From the NCBI GenBank assembly GCA_036401195.1, contig DASWVQ010000032.1:1-7740 (forward strand): a DNA stretch of 7,740 nt, read 5' to 3'. This document shows positions 1-6,394 of this stretch, one piece after another. Under the pieces are notes generated by a model. It ran no database searches. It saw only the letters and a program-made list of their open reading frames with translations, and was not told the DNA's origin. Positions within the stretch are counted from its first letter, which is position 1. Each line of letters begins with the position of its first letter. This DNA is from JACDHQ01 sp036401195. GTDB taxonomy: Bacteria; Gemmatimonadota; Gemmatimonadetes; Gemmatimonadales; Gemmatimonadaceae. The translations under genes were made by a program, and so were the position numbers.

Positions 1-1646
1 CCCTTCACCCGCTCCTGCATCGCGCGCCACCAGTCGGGGTCGAGCAGCTCGCGGTGCGCCTCCACGAACAGGTCGCGGAGCGGTCCGGGGGGGACGAGGA
101 AGGGGATGAACTCCTCGGGAAAGACGTCGTGCTCTCCCACCGAGTACCAGGGCTCCGCCGCCAGCTCGTCGTCGTCGGAGCGCGGGGGCGGGATGTGGCG
201 GAAGGTGCACGCGTCGAGCGGCGCCAGCTCGTCGTAGTCGTAGAAGATCACCCGCCCGTGCCGGCTCACCCCGAAGTTCTTGAGGAGCAGGTCGCCGGTG
301 AAGATGTTCGACGCGGCCAGCTCGCGGATCGCGTTGCCGTAGTCGAGGATCGCCGCCTCCGCGTCGGCGGGCGGCACCTCGCGCAGGTACAGGTTGAGGG
401 GGCGCAGCCGCCGCTCGGTGTACAGGTGCCCGATCACCACCCGGTCCCCCTCGAGCCGCACCACGCTCGGCGCCACGAAGCAGAGCTCCGCCAGCAGGTC
501 GTCGCTGAAGCAGTGCTCGGGGAAGGCGAGCCCCTGGAAGAGCTGCGCGTCGGCCAGCCGCCCCACGCGGTCGTTGAGGAAGACGCGCCGGTACTGCTCG
601 CTCACCTCGTGCCGGTTGGTGCGCTTGGGGGCGGCGATCCGGTCCTTGATCACCTTGAGCACCACGTTGAGCGAGGGGAGGGTGAACACCGCCATCACCA
701 GCCCGCGCGTCCCCTCGGCCTCCTCGAAGCGATGGCCCGGCTGCTCGAGGTGGTGCATCAGCGTCCGATACAGCTCCGTCTTGCCATGCTTGTTGTAGCC
801 GACCGCGGTGTACAGCTCGTCGATCCGCTTGAGCGGCATGATGCGGTGCAGGAACCCCACCGTCGCCCCGGGGCGCGGGAGCGACGCGTGGAAGTACGAC
901 CAGGCGAAGCCGAAGACGATCGAGAGCTCGTCGGCGGTGGTGAGCACCGCGTCGGCCACGATCCCGCGCGGGTGCGAGCGGAAGGCGATCGCCAGGGGCA
1001 TCGCCCGCTCCCCCAGCCGCAGGCAGCCCACGAGGTACGCCTCGCGGTTGCGGTAGAAGACCGTGTCGAGCATGTCCGCCCCGGTGACGCGGTCGGTGCC
1101 CCATGCCCCCCGCACCGCGCGACGCAGCGCCTCCGCCACGCGCGTCGCCTCGGCGCGCGGGTCGGCCAGGGGGCGGGGCGCCCCCTCGAGGATCGCCGCC
1201 GCGAGCGCGGGCAGCCCGTCCTGGGCGCTGCACCAGCGGCGCGGCGCGTCCTCGGCCACGTCGGCGGTGCCGCGCTCCCAGGCCCCCTGGAACTCGATCT
1301 TCGGGTCCACCCCCACGGTGCCGAAGTGCATCCGCGACACGGAGGAGAAGAAGGTCTCCGCGATCTCGCGGTCGCCCCGCCCGGCCACCTCCGCCGCGTA
1401 GCGGTCGCGCGCCGCGGACCAGCCCACCCGCCGGTCGGCGGTGCCCAGCCGCGCATCGGCCTCGTCGATGGCGCGGCGCACGAGGTCGCCGTAGAGGCGC
1501 AGGCGGGCGGTCGCGTCGGCGCGCGCCGCCGCCCAGTCGCGCGCGGCGAAGTGGAACGCCGCGCGATGCGCGATGTCGCGCACGCCGGCCTGGTACTCCT
1601 CGAAGGCCGCCAGGATCGCACGCGCCGCGCCGCGGGAGTCGCTCAC
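1..1646 (-). CDS. aceK: Isocitrate dehydrogenase kinase/phosphatase, 3' end cut by window edge
   Basis: AceK both phosphorylates and dephosphorylates isocitrate dehydrogenase in the cytoplasm, setting flux between the TCA cycle and the glyoxylate shunt. The frame reads from a GTG at 1646 without a stop to the left edge, giving 548 residues; the E. coli protein has 578, so about 25 residues are missing. Hallmarks are FPEHCFSDDL, then SNIFTGDLLLKNFG and FYDYDEL in the C-terminal kinase fold, followed by IPPPR and EPWYSV. Key residues fall exactly five positions below E. coli numbering: K331 in LKVIKD (ATP lysine, K336), D366 (D371, needed for phosphatase activity), D452 (D457), N457 (N462) and D470 (D475), so both activities look intact. 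The GTG sits 10 bp after the stop of a small membrane-protein gene, with GAGCGGGG as a weak ribosome site, so the pair is probably one transcript. No in-frame ATG gives a better start. A long plus-strand open frame here is only its antisense shadow. Confidence 0.95.
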   Translation of the reverse strand, partial: MSDSRGAARAILAAFEEYQAGVRDIAHRAAFHFAARDWAAARADATARLRLYGDLVRRAIDEADARLGTADRRVGWSAARDRYAAEVAGRGDREIAETFFSSVSRMHFGTVGVDPKIEFQGAWERGTADVAEDAPRRWCSAQDGLPALAAAILEGAPRPLADPRAEATRVAEALRRAVRGAWGTDRVTGADMLDTVFYRNREAYLVGCLRLGERAMPLAIAFRSHPRGIVADAVLTTADELSIVFGFAWSYFHASLPRPGATVGFLHRIMPLKRIDELYTAVGYNKHGKTELYRTLMHHLEQPGHRFEEAEGTRGLVMAVFTLPSLNVVLKVIKDRIAAPKRTNRHEVSEQYRRVFLNDRVGRLADAQLFQGLAFPEHCFSDDLLAELCFVAPSVVRLEGDRVVIGHLYTERRLRPLNLYLREVPPADAEAAILDYGNAIRELAASNIFTGDLLLKNFGVSRHGRVIFYDYDELAPLDACTFRHIPPPRSDDDELAAEPWYSVGEHDVFPEEFIPFLVPPGPLRDLFVEAHRELLDPDWWRAMQERVK

Positions 1647-1656
1647 GGGACCCCGC

Positions 1657-1827
1657 TCAGCGGGTGATCGCGTACCAGGCGACGTAGAGCCAGGAGAGGA
1701 TCCCGTGGATGATGGCCCAGAGGATGGAGTGGTGCTGGCTCCAGGAGATGGTGATCGCCAGGGCGCTGCCGAAGCTCACCCCCGCCTTGGCCGCGCTGAT
1801 GGTGCGGGTGTTCCGCTCGTGTCGCAT
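1657..1827 (-). CDS. Small hydrophobic membrane protein (56 aa) upstream of aceK
   Basis: This is a 56-residue protein of unknown function. The first 14 residues are basic and polar (MRHERNTRT...). A glycine/alanine-rich hydrophobic stretch follows at about 17-30 (VSFGSALAITISWS), and a second, aromatic-rich one at about 34-54 (ILWAIIHGILSWLYV). This suggests two short membrane passes joined by a QHH turn. I recall similar small proteins in unrelated bacteria but cannot name a family. The ATG at 1827 is chosen because AAGG lies 7 bases upstream. An in-frame ATG at 1863 would add 12 residues (MSQSGPIYEGEP) but has only pyrimidines before it. The stop is 10 bp before aceK, so it is likely co-transcribed with it; a functional link is inference only. 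Confidence 0.7.
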   Translation of the reverse strand: MRHERNTRTISAAKAGVSFGSALAITISWSQHHSILWAIIHGILSWLYVAWYAITR

Positions 1828-1927
1828 GGGCTCGCCTTCGTAGATCGGACCGGATTGGCTCATGGGAGGAAGTGAAGGGGTGCCACAATGAACATCCGCG
1901 CCGGCGCGCTCCGCAATGCGGGGCTCA

Positions 1928-1941
1928 CCCGGCCGGCCGGG
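1928..1941. promoter_or_regulatory. 14-bp perfect palindrome upstream of the Csp-like gene
   Basis: CCCGGCCGGCCGGG is a perfect palindrome 62 bp before the ATG of the copper-storage-like gene, in the gap between divergent genes. It could be an operator or a leader hairpin. In such GC-rich DNA it could also be chance. No recognisable CueR or CsoR box was seen. Confidence 0.25.
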
Positions 1942-2003
1942 CACAACTCCTGCCGCCGGGGAGGCCGTCCGACGCGCGGACACGAACTTCCCGGAGGAAT
2001 CCC

Positions 2004-2405
2004 ATGGCGAACCACGAACACGCGGGACACGATCACGAACACGAAGGCGATGCGATGGACGTCTGCATCGAGGCGTGCCTCCAGTCCCACGTCGTCTGCA
2101 CGCTGACCATCCAGCACTGCATCTCCCAGGGGGGCGAGCACGCCTCGATCGAGCACCTGGGGCTCCTGCAGGACTGCGCCGAGATCTGCCAGACGAGCGC
2201 GCACTTCATGCTGCGCGGGTCACCGTGGCACGAGCTGACCTGCGCCGCCTGCGCCGAGGTCTGCCGCGCCTGCGCCGAGTCGTGCGCGCAGTTCGAGGGG
2301 GACGAGGCGATGGAGCAGTGCGCCGAGGCCTGCCGCCACTGCGCGGATCACTGCGCCGAGATGGCGGGGGGGATGGAGGAGGACGAGGAGGAAGAGGAGG
2401 AGTAG
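2004..2405 (+). CDS. Cys-rich four-helix-bundle copper-storage protein (Csp/DUF326-like)
   Basis: This is a 133-residue protein with 15 cysteines, many spaced as CxxxC or CxxC (C21, 25, 32, 39, 58, 62, 80, 83, 87, 90, 94, 106, 110, 113, 117). That is the signature of four-helix-bundle proteins whose cysteines line the bundle core and store many Cu(I) ions (Csp1/Csp3, DUF326). The N-terminus is His-rich (NHEHAGHDHEHEGD), adding likely metal ligands. The C-terminus is a run of Glu/Asp from about residue 125. There is no signal peptide, so it should act in the cytoplasm, like Csp3. The start is set by GGAGG at 1993-1997, six bases before the ATG; longer upstream frames have no such site. It stands alone, divergent from the aceK pair and convergent with the SRPBCC gene. 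The metal bound is inferred from the family; Zn binding cannot be excluded. Confidence 0.88.
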   Translation: MANHEHAGHDHEHEGDAMDVCIEACLQSHVVCTLTIQHCISQGGEHASIEHLGLLQDCAEICQTSAHFMLRGSPWHELTCAACAEVCRACAESCAQFEGDEAMEQCAEACRHCADHCAEMAGGMEEDEEEEEE

Positions 2406-2442
2406 CCGGCGTAGCCGCAGCGGGTCATCGCGCCGGCAACAG

Positions 2443-2561
2443 CTCAACTGACATGAAGCAAATGAGGGGGATGAAGCACATCGCTCCGCGCGGCGCACGG
2501 CGCTCCGCGCGCCAGGGATCGATGGCTTTCATTCTCCTCATTCGCTTCATGGTAGTTGTCA
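2443..2561. repeat. Long imperfect inverted repeat between convergent genes
   Basis: Arms 2443-2482 and 2522-2561 (the latter read in reverse complement) match at about 30 of 40 positions, and several mismatches are G:U-tolerant in RNA. The shared text includes ATGAAGC, AATGAGG and CATC. The 39-base centre is very GC-rich and holds two copies of GCTCCGCGCG and a small GGCGC/GCGCC hairpin. The right arm contains the stop codon of the SRPBCC gene. Lying between the 3' ends of two convergent genes, it could act as a bidirectional terminator, although there is no T-tract, or be a copy of a dispersed palindromic repeat. Apart from this element, positions 2406-2558 hold nothing I recognise. Confidence 0.7.
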
Positions 2562-3002
2562 TTCCGCCGCCACACGGGCCAGCCGCGCCAGCTCCTCCTC
2601 GTACAGCGGCAGGAGGAATCGCGTCATGAACCGCCGCTCCAGTGCGCCGAGGATGCCGCGGCGCGGGGGGATGTCGGTGGTGATGGTCACCCGCGACTCC
2701 CGCCCCTCGGGTTCCACGAGGAAGCTGGTGACGATCCCCGTCGCATCGTAGTGCTCCACGAGGAGCCGGCCCGGCTCCGGTTCCGTCACCCGTCCCTCGG
2801 TGAAGGTCTTCCGGCCCAGGACCTTCATCGAGAAGCGGATGCGCGTTCCCGCCCCCATCCCGCCCTCGAGCACCTCGAAGTCACCGAACACCCGCGGTGG
2901 CACGATGCGCGGATGCCCCACCTGGTAGTCGGCGATGATCGCGTACACCGTGCCCGCCGGGGCGGGAACGCGGCCCGACGCCGCCAGGCGGAACCGGTTC
3001 AC
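2559..3002 (-). CDS. SRPBCC / polyketide-cyclase-like (START-fold) protein
   Basis: This is a 147-residue protein with the layout of the SRPBCC superfamily, small helix-grip folds that bind hydrophobic ligands. It has an opening strand (RLAASGRVPAP), the usual helix that follows (GTVYAIIADY), strands ending GMGAGTRIRFSMKVLGR, a central stretch (VTEPEPGRLLVEHYD), and a long C-terminal helix (RFMTRFLLPLYEEELARL). No catalytic residues can be assigned. The GTG start at 3002 overlaps the upstream stop as GTGA, implying translational coupling. An in-frame ATG at 3038 would add 12 residues inside the upstream gene and has no ribosome site. It is the last gene of the OsmC operon, and its stop lies in an inverted repeat. 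Its role in the cell is unknown. Confidence 0.82.
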   Translation of the reverse strand: MNRFRLAASGRVPAPAGTVYAIIADYQVGHPRIVPPRVFGDFEVLEGGMGAGTRIRFSMKVLGRKTFTEGRVTEPEPGRLLVEHYDATGIVTSFLVEPEGRESRVTITTDIPPRRGILGALERRFMTRFLLPLYEEELARLARVAAE

Positions 3003-3193
3003 TCCGGTCGCGAGCGGGAGAGCTTGCGAAAGAGCCATACGCAGAGGGCGATCGGGAGGACGACGAAGACGACCAGCTTGAACAGGAAGATCGACAACAG
3101 CCCCAGCCCGATGAGCAGGAGCACGGGGAAGCCGAGGATCATCGTCCCGAGGACGGGACGGACGGCGACCAGCCGCATGAGCGACGCGAGCAT
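2999..3193 (-). CDS. Small membrane protein (64 aa) in the OsmC-SRPBCC operon
   Basis: This is a 64-residue, very hydrophobic protein. A short basic N-terminus is followed by an almost unbroken hydrophobic stretch from about residue 14 to 55, interrupted only by a lysine near 39. That fits two tightly packed membrane helices. The tail RKLSRSRPE is basic and probably cytoplasmic. The ATG at 3193 has GGAG about 7 bases upstream; an internal ATG at 3178 is the alternative. It lies 27 bp after the OsmC stop and overlaps the SRPBCC start by 4 bp, so it is a genuine operon member despite having no recognised family. Confidence 0.75.
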   Translation of the reverse strand: MLASLMRLVAVRPVLGTMILGFPVLLLIGLGLLSIFLFKLVVFVVLPIALCVWLFRKLSRSRPE

Positions 3194-3220
3194 GAAGGCT
3201 CCGGAGGAGTACGGGAGTCC

Positions 3221-3721
3221 CTACGGTAGCGCGGGCGCGGCGGTTTCGGCGACGGCCCCCTCCGGGGCGGGGACGACCCGGATCGCCGTCTTCACGGAAT
3301 TGGCGATGAAGCACTCCCGGTGGGCCTCCTCGTGGAGGGCCTCCAGCTCGGGGGCGCCCGGGGGGGGGCCCTCCCAGGTGATCCGTGGGGCGAGGACCAC
3401 GTCGCTCACCCAGCGCTTGCCATGCGCATTCGTGGTCATGAAGCCCTCGGCCTGGTCGTCGTAGCGGCTCACCGTGTAGCCCCGGCGGTAGGCCACCCAG
3501 AGGAAGGTGAGGAGGTGGCAGCTGGCGATCGAGGCGACGTAGGCCTCCTCGGGATCCACGCAGTCTGGATCGGCGAAGCCAGGGGGAACGTTCCCCGCCG
3601 CGGCGCTCGCCTCCATCACCGTGCCCGAATCGAAGGACCACCAGTGCCGGCGGGAATACCGCCCCTCGAGGAAGTCGGTGGTCGGCTGCTCCCAGGTGAC
3701 GCGCGCGCGGTGCTGGCTCAT
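3221..3721 (-). CDS. OsmC-family peroxiredoxin-like protein
   Basis: This is a 166-residue OsmC/Ohr-superfamily protein. These homodimers reduce organic hydroperoxides with a pair of cysteines in the cytoplasm. The first cysteine is C68 in SIASCHLLTFL, on the central helix, preceded by the conserved glutamate region DPEEAYVAS (E58/E59). The second is C137 in HRECFIANSVKT, matching the second OsmC cysteine motif. An extra C54 lies just before the helix. The sequence resembles OsmC/YhfA-type members more than Ohr, so the exact peroxide substrate is uncertain. The ATG at 3721 has no clear ribosome site. A weak promoter (TTGTCG, 17 bp, CATTCT on the minus strand) directly before it would make the message nearly leaderless; that is speculative. 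The last 15 residues are Ala/Pro-rich. It heads a three-gene operon. Confidence 0.9.
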   Translation of the reverse strand: MSQHRARVTWEQPTTDFLEGRYSRRHWWSFDSGTVMEASAAAGNVPPGFADPDCVDPEEAYVASIASCHLLTFLWVAYRRGYTVSRYDDQAEGFMTTNAHGKRWVSDVVLAPRITWEGPPPGAPELEALHEEAHRECFIANSVKTAIRVVPAPEGAVAETAAPALP

Positions 3722-3816
3722 GGCGGTAGAATGCGTGAGGACGCGGGTGGCGACAACCGGCTCAACCCCGGTGACCCCCGGCGCGGTGACAGGGCGGACT
3801 CGCGCCGTGACGGTCG

Positions 3817-3830
3817 CGCCCGGCCGGGCG
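3817..3830. other. 14-bp GC palindrome downstream of the pentapeptide gene
   Basis: CGCCCGGCCGGGCG is a perfect palindrome 27 bp past the stop of the pentapeptide-repeat gene, in the 135-bp gap before the OsmC start. It may form a terminator stem, but no T-run follows on the minus strand, so this could be chance in GC-rich DNA. Nothing else was seen in positions 3722-3856. Confidence 0.2.
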
Positions 3831-3856
3831 GCGGGAGCGGCGCGGCAGGGTGCGCG

Positions 3857-4483
3857 TCACCCCTGGTCGGCCCGCAGGTCGAGGCCGAGTCCCGCGGCGA
3901 CGACGAGCGCCTGCTCGATGGTGATGATGGTGCCCTGGAGGTCGGCGTGGCGCGGATCGAGGGCACTGATGTCGCTGCCGCGCAGGTCACATCGCGTGAG
4001 GATGGCGCCGTGCAGCCAGGCGCCGGAGAGGTCGGCGTCGCGCATGGTGGAACCCTCGAGGTTCGCGCTAGTGAGGTCGGCCTCGCGCAGCCGCGTGCCG
4101 CTGAACACGGCGCGGCGCAGGTCGGCCCCAGGCAGCGCCACGTGCGACCAGTTCCCCCCGTCCACCCGCAGCAGGTCGAAGGTGCAGCGGTCGAACGCGC
4201 TCCCCACGAGCTTGCAGCCGGTGAACCGCGCCTCGAAGAAGTCGCAGTTCACGAAAGTGCAGTTGACGAAGGCGGCGTCGAGGTGGCTCGAGCAGTTGAA
4301 GCGGACGCGCCGGAAGGTGCACCCCTCGAACGTCGCGCCCTGGTTCACCACTTCGGTGAGGTCCACGTCGGTGAAGGCGACGCTCGCGAAGCTGTCGCCG
4401 GAGAGCTCGCGCCCCTCCCAGTCCTCCCCCTGCACGGTGGAGGTGGTGGGCGCGCCGGACTTCCCCTGCATGCGATCGGGCAT
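3857..4483 (-). CDS. Pentapeptide-repeat protein, Qnr/MfpA-like
   Basis: This is a 208-residue protein built almost wholly of pentapeptide repeats. With F or L as the centre, pentads run in one register from about F32 to L182, with A, C or V two positions before most centres. That is about 30 units, or more than seven coils of a right-handed quadrilateral beta-helix. Examples are DADLS, NCTFV and RCDLR. After the last coil (ADLQG) a hydrophobic helix follows (IEQALVVAAGLGLDL). It matches the place and style of the C-terminal dimerisation helix of Qnr and MfpA, which mimic DNA and protect DNA gyrase. Length fits too (Qnr about 215, MfpA about 183). The first 20 residues look disordered. ATG 4483 is the first of two close starts (the other is 4472), neither with a good ribosome site. 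The gyrase role is an inference; many pentapeptide proteins have unknown partners. Confidence 0.85.
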   Translation of the reverse strand: MPDRMQGKSGAPTTSTVQGEDWEGRELSGDSFASVAFTDVDLTEVVNQGATFEGCTFRRVRFNCSSHLDAAFVNCTFVNCDFFEARFTGCKLVGSAFDRCTFDLLRVDGGNWSHVALPGADLRRAVFSGTRLREADLTSANLEGSTMRDADLSGAWLHGAILTRCDLRGSDISALDPRHADLQGTIITIEQALVVAAGLGLDLRADQG

Positions 4484-4526
4484 GCGCAACGGTAATGGGC
4501 GGGCCGTCGCGCAGCGAGTGCGAAGA

Positions 4527-4552
4527 GGCGGGGCGCGGGGCGATGCCCCGCC
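4527..4552. other. Strong GC hairpin in the divergent promoter gap
   Basis: GGCGGGGC (4527-4534) and GCGGGGC (4535-4541) can each pair with GCCCCGCC (4545-4552), the second with only a GAT loop. The two competing 5' arms sit between the divergent pentapeptide and BIG2 genes, 44 bp before the pentapeptide start. This could be a leader hairpin or a supercoiling-sensitive cruciform; no T-run makes a terminator unlikely. Confidence 0.35.
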
Positions 4553-4568
4553 GGCCGCCCGGGGACAA

Positions 4569-4597
4569 GTGTCGCATGGCGTTGCACGCGGAATAGT
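4569..4597 (+). promoter_or_regulatory. Possible promoter of the BIG2 lipoprotein gene
   Basis: GTGTCG at 4569-4574, 17 bp, then AATAGT at 4592-4597 (4 of 6 to TATAAT) ends 48 bp before the preferred GTG. The block GTGTCGC ... GGAATAG recurs before the second BIG2 gene (6320-6343) but with spacing shorter by 4 bp. This is suggestive only. Confidence 0.3.
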
Positions 4598-4645
4598 CCG
4601 TTCGCCGCGCGCTTCTGCGAGATGTCCCTCGCGGAGGATCCTCCC

Positions 4646-5419
4646 GTGCGCCCCACTCCCGAAAGCACCACCCTCATGCGTTCCCGTCGCGTCGCGCGCC
4701 GGGCGGCATGGACCACTGGCATCCTGCTCCTCGTCACCCTGCCGATGGGCGGGTGCGGCGGAGGGGGCGGGGCCGACGCCCCCACCACGCCGCCCCCGCC
4801 CGCCCCCGCCCCCGACAACTCGCCCCGCGTGCTCGGCGTCGCCATCACCCCGTCCACGGCATCGGCGGTCGTCGGCGACCAGGTGCAGCTCACCGCCACC
4901 GTCACGGTGCAGAACGGCGCCTCGCAGGGGGTGAGCTGGACGAGCGGGAACGGCGCGGTGGCCACCGTCGCGTCGGGAGGAATGGTCACCGCCGTCGCCG
5001 CCGGCACCGCGACCATCACCGCCACATCTACCGCGGATCCCACGCGCACCGCCACCGCCACCGTGGTGGTGAGCCCCGCCCCCGCGCCGACGCCGGCGCC
5101 CACCCCCACCCCGCAGGTGCTCGGCGTGTCGGTGGCGCCGCCGACGCTGTCGCTGTACGTGGGCGACCAGGCGACGCTCACCCCCACGGTGTCGGTCGCG
5201 AACGGCGCCGCCACCACCGTGACCTGGTCGTCGTCCACCCCGGGGGTGGCCGACGTGAGCGCCGAGGGGAGCGTGACCGCCGCATCGCCCGGGACGACGA
5301 CGGTGCGCGCCACCTCCACCGCCGATTCCACGAAGTTCTTCGACGTGTCGGTGACGGTGCTCGCGCAGCCGTACGACCCGAACTACCCGCGCACCCGGCC
5401 GCCGGGCGGGGGGAGCTAG
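4646..5419 (+). CDS. Lipoprotein with two BIG2 (bacterial Ig-like) domains
   Basis: This is a 257-residue secreted lipoprotein. A basic stretch (RSRRVARR) and a hydrophobic core (ILLLVTLPMG) lead to Cys37 and a run of glycines, a lipoprotein signal with an imperfect lipobox. Next comes a Pro/Ala-rich tether, then BIG2 domain 1 (about 61-142; ending GTATITATSTAD), a second Pro-rich linker (143-157), and BIG2 domain 2 (158-239; VTWSSSTPGVADVS, GTTTVRATSTAD). A short Pro/Gly tail YDPNYPRTRPPGGGS closes it. BIG2 domains are beta-sandwiches found in surface and adhesion proteins. The start is the GTG at 4646, since GGAGG (4633-4637) lies 8 bases before it. In-frame ATGs at 4622 and 4676 are alternatives, and 4676 gives a more typical signal length. 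It shares near-identical segments with the BIG2-cupredoxin gene downstream. Binding partner unknown. Confidence 0.85.
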   Translation: MRPTPESTTLMRSRRVARRAAWTTGILLLVTLPMGGCGGGGGADAPTTPPPPAPAPDNSPRVLGVAITPSTASAVVGDQVQLTATVTVQNGASQGVSWTSGNGAVATVASGGMVTAVAAGTATITATSTADPTRTATATVVVSPAPAPTPAPTPTPQVLGVSVAPPTLSLYVGDQATLTPTVSVANGAATTVTWSSSTPGVADVSAEGSVTAASPGTTTVRATSTADSTKFFDVSVTVLAQPYDPNYPRTRPPGGGS

Positions 5420-5494
5420 CGCAGGTGGCGGGCGGGGCGCAGGATATCCCACCAGGTCGCCGGGATCACCTCGCCTCCAGCCGACAGGAACGCC

Positions 5495-6316
5495 ATGCGG
5501 ATCCTTTCCTTCAGCCTCGCGCTCGTGATTGCCGCGTCGCCGGTGGTGCGCGCGCAGTCGGTGCAGTACCGCTCCCCGGCGGGACGCGAGTATCGTGCGC
5601 TCGCCGACACCGGGCCGGTGGCGCGTGCCGAGCGTGCCCTCGCGACGGCGCCGGGCGACGTGCAGCGCTACATCGCCCTCGGCACCGCGCAGGCGGGGGC
5701 GCGGCAGATGCGCGAGGCGGTGGAGACGTTCACCCGGGCGCTGGCGCGCTGGCCGGACGACCCGATGCTCCTCCGGTGGCGGGGCCACCGCTTCCTCTCG
5801 GTGCGCCGCCTCGACGACGCGATGGCCGACCTCACCCGCGGCTACGGGATGGACAGCACGAACTACGGCATCCTCTACCACCTCGGCGTGCTGCGCTTCG
5901 TGCGCGGCGACTTCAATGCCGCGGCCGACGCCTTCGCCCGCGCGCAGCCGAGGGCGCCCGACGCGGGGGAGCTGGCCGGCGCCACCGACTGGCGGTGGAT
6001 GTCGCTCATGCGCGCGGGGCGCACCGCGGAGGCGGCGGCGATGCTCGCCCGTCGCCCCGACAGCCTGGCGACGACGGTGGCGTACGCGAGGCGGCTCGCC
6101 CTGTACCGGGGCGAGATCGGGCCGGGGGCGGTGATCACCGCCGCGGACAGCGACGACGTGCAGCGCGCCACCCTGCATTACGGGCTGGGGAACTGGTACC
6201 TCGTGCGGGGCGACACGGCGCGGGCGCGGGCGGAGTTCCTGGAGGCGGTGGGGTCGGGGGGGTGGCCGGCCTTCGGCTTCATCGCGGCGGAAGCGGAGCT
6301 GGCGCGCCTGCGGTGA
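5495..6316 (+). CDS. Secreted tetratricopeptide-repeat protein
   Basis: This is a 273-residue protein with a clear cleavable signal peptide (MRILSFSLALVIAASPVVRA, probable cut after A20), so it is periplasmic or exported. TPR-type helix pairs are visible at about 56-89 (ALGTAQAGARQMREAVETF), 90-123 (LRWRGHRFLSVRRLDDAM), 124-157 (YHLGVLRFVRGDFNAAADAF) and 225-258 (YGLGNWYLVRGDTARARAEF). The region between, 165-215, looks like degenerate repeats. TPRs bind partner proteins; no enzymatic motif is present. AGGAA lies 4 bases before the ATG. It starts 75 bp after the BIG2 lipoprotein on the same strand, so they may be co-transcribed. Its stop overlaps the left arm of a small inverted repeat. The partner is unknown. 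Confidence 0.88.
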   Translation: MRILSFSLALVIAASPVVRAQSVQYRSPAGREYRALADTGPVARAERALATAPGDVQRYIALGTAQAGARQMREAVETFTRALARWPDDPMLLRWRGHRFLSVRRLDDAMADLTRGYGMDSTNYGILYHLGVLRFVRGDFNAAADAFARAQPRAPDAGELAGATDWRWMSLMRAGRTAEAAAMLARRPDSLATTVAYARRLALYRGEIGPGAVITAADSDDVQRATLHYGLGNWYLVRGDTARARAEFLEAVGSGGWPAFGFIAAEAELARLR

Positions 6317-6333
6317 CGTGTGTCGCGCGTCAC
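6313..6333. promoter_or_regulatory. Inverted repeat at the TPR stop, before the cupredoxin gene
   Basis: GTGACG (6313-6318) and CGTCAC (6328-6333) are perfect 6-bp inverted arms around a 9-base centre; an overlapping GTGT/ACAC pair also exists. It includes the TPR stop codon and lies just before GGAATAG (6337-6343), the block shared with the other BIG2 gene. It may be an operator or a weak terminator; no T-run follows. Confidence 0.3.
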
Positions 6334-6394
6334 ACGGGAATAGGTTGCGCGCCGGGGGCATCTACGAGGCATTCCCCGCCGGAGGCATGCCTCG

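Noticed and set aside
54..1667. 537-residue plus-strand open frame
   Set aside because: Low-complexity Arg/Val/Glu-rich translation lying antisense to aceK, whose conserved motifs fix the true strand.
1872..2003. N-terminal extension of the Csp-like protein
   Set aside because: The extra residues are unlike the family and the GGAGG site clearly serves the ATG at 2004.
2559..3641. 360-residue minus-strand frame as one protein
   Set aside because: The N-terminal 200 residues are an out-of-frame shadow of the OsmC gene; the SRPBCC domain starts at 3002.
5416..5610. 64-residue minus-strand frame ending WWDILRPARHLR
   Set aside because: The C-terminal part looks protein-like, but most of it is antisense to the TPR signal peptide and it has no supporting start context.
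3857..6361. 834-residue minus-strand open frame
   Set aside because: Only the last 208 residues (pentapeptide protein) are real; the rest is Arg/Gly/His-rich antisense of the BIG2 and TPR genes.
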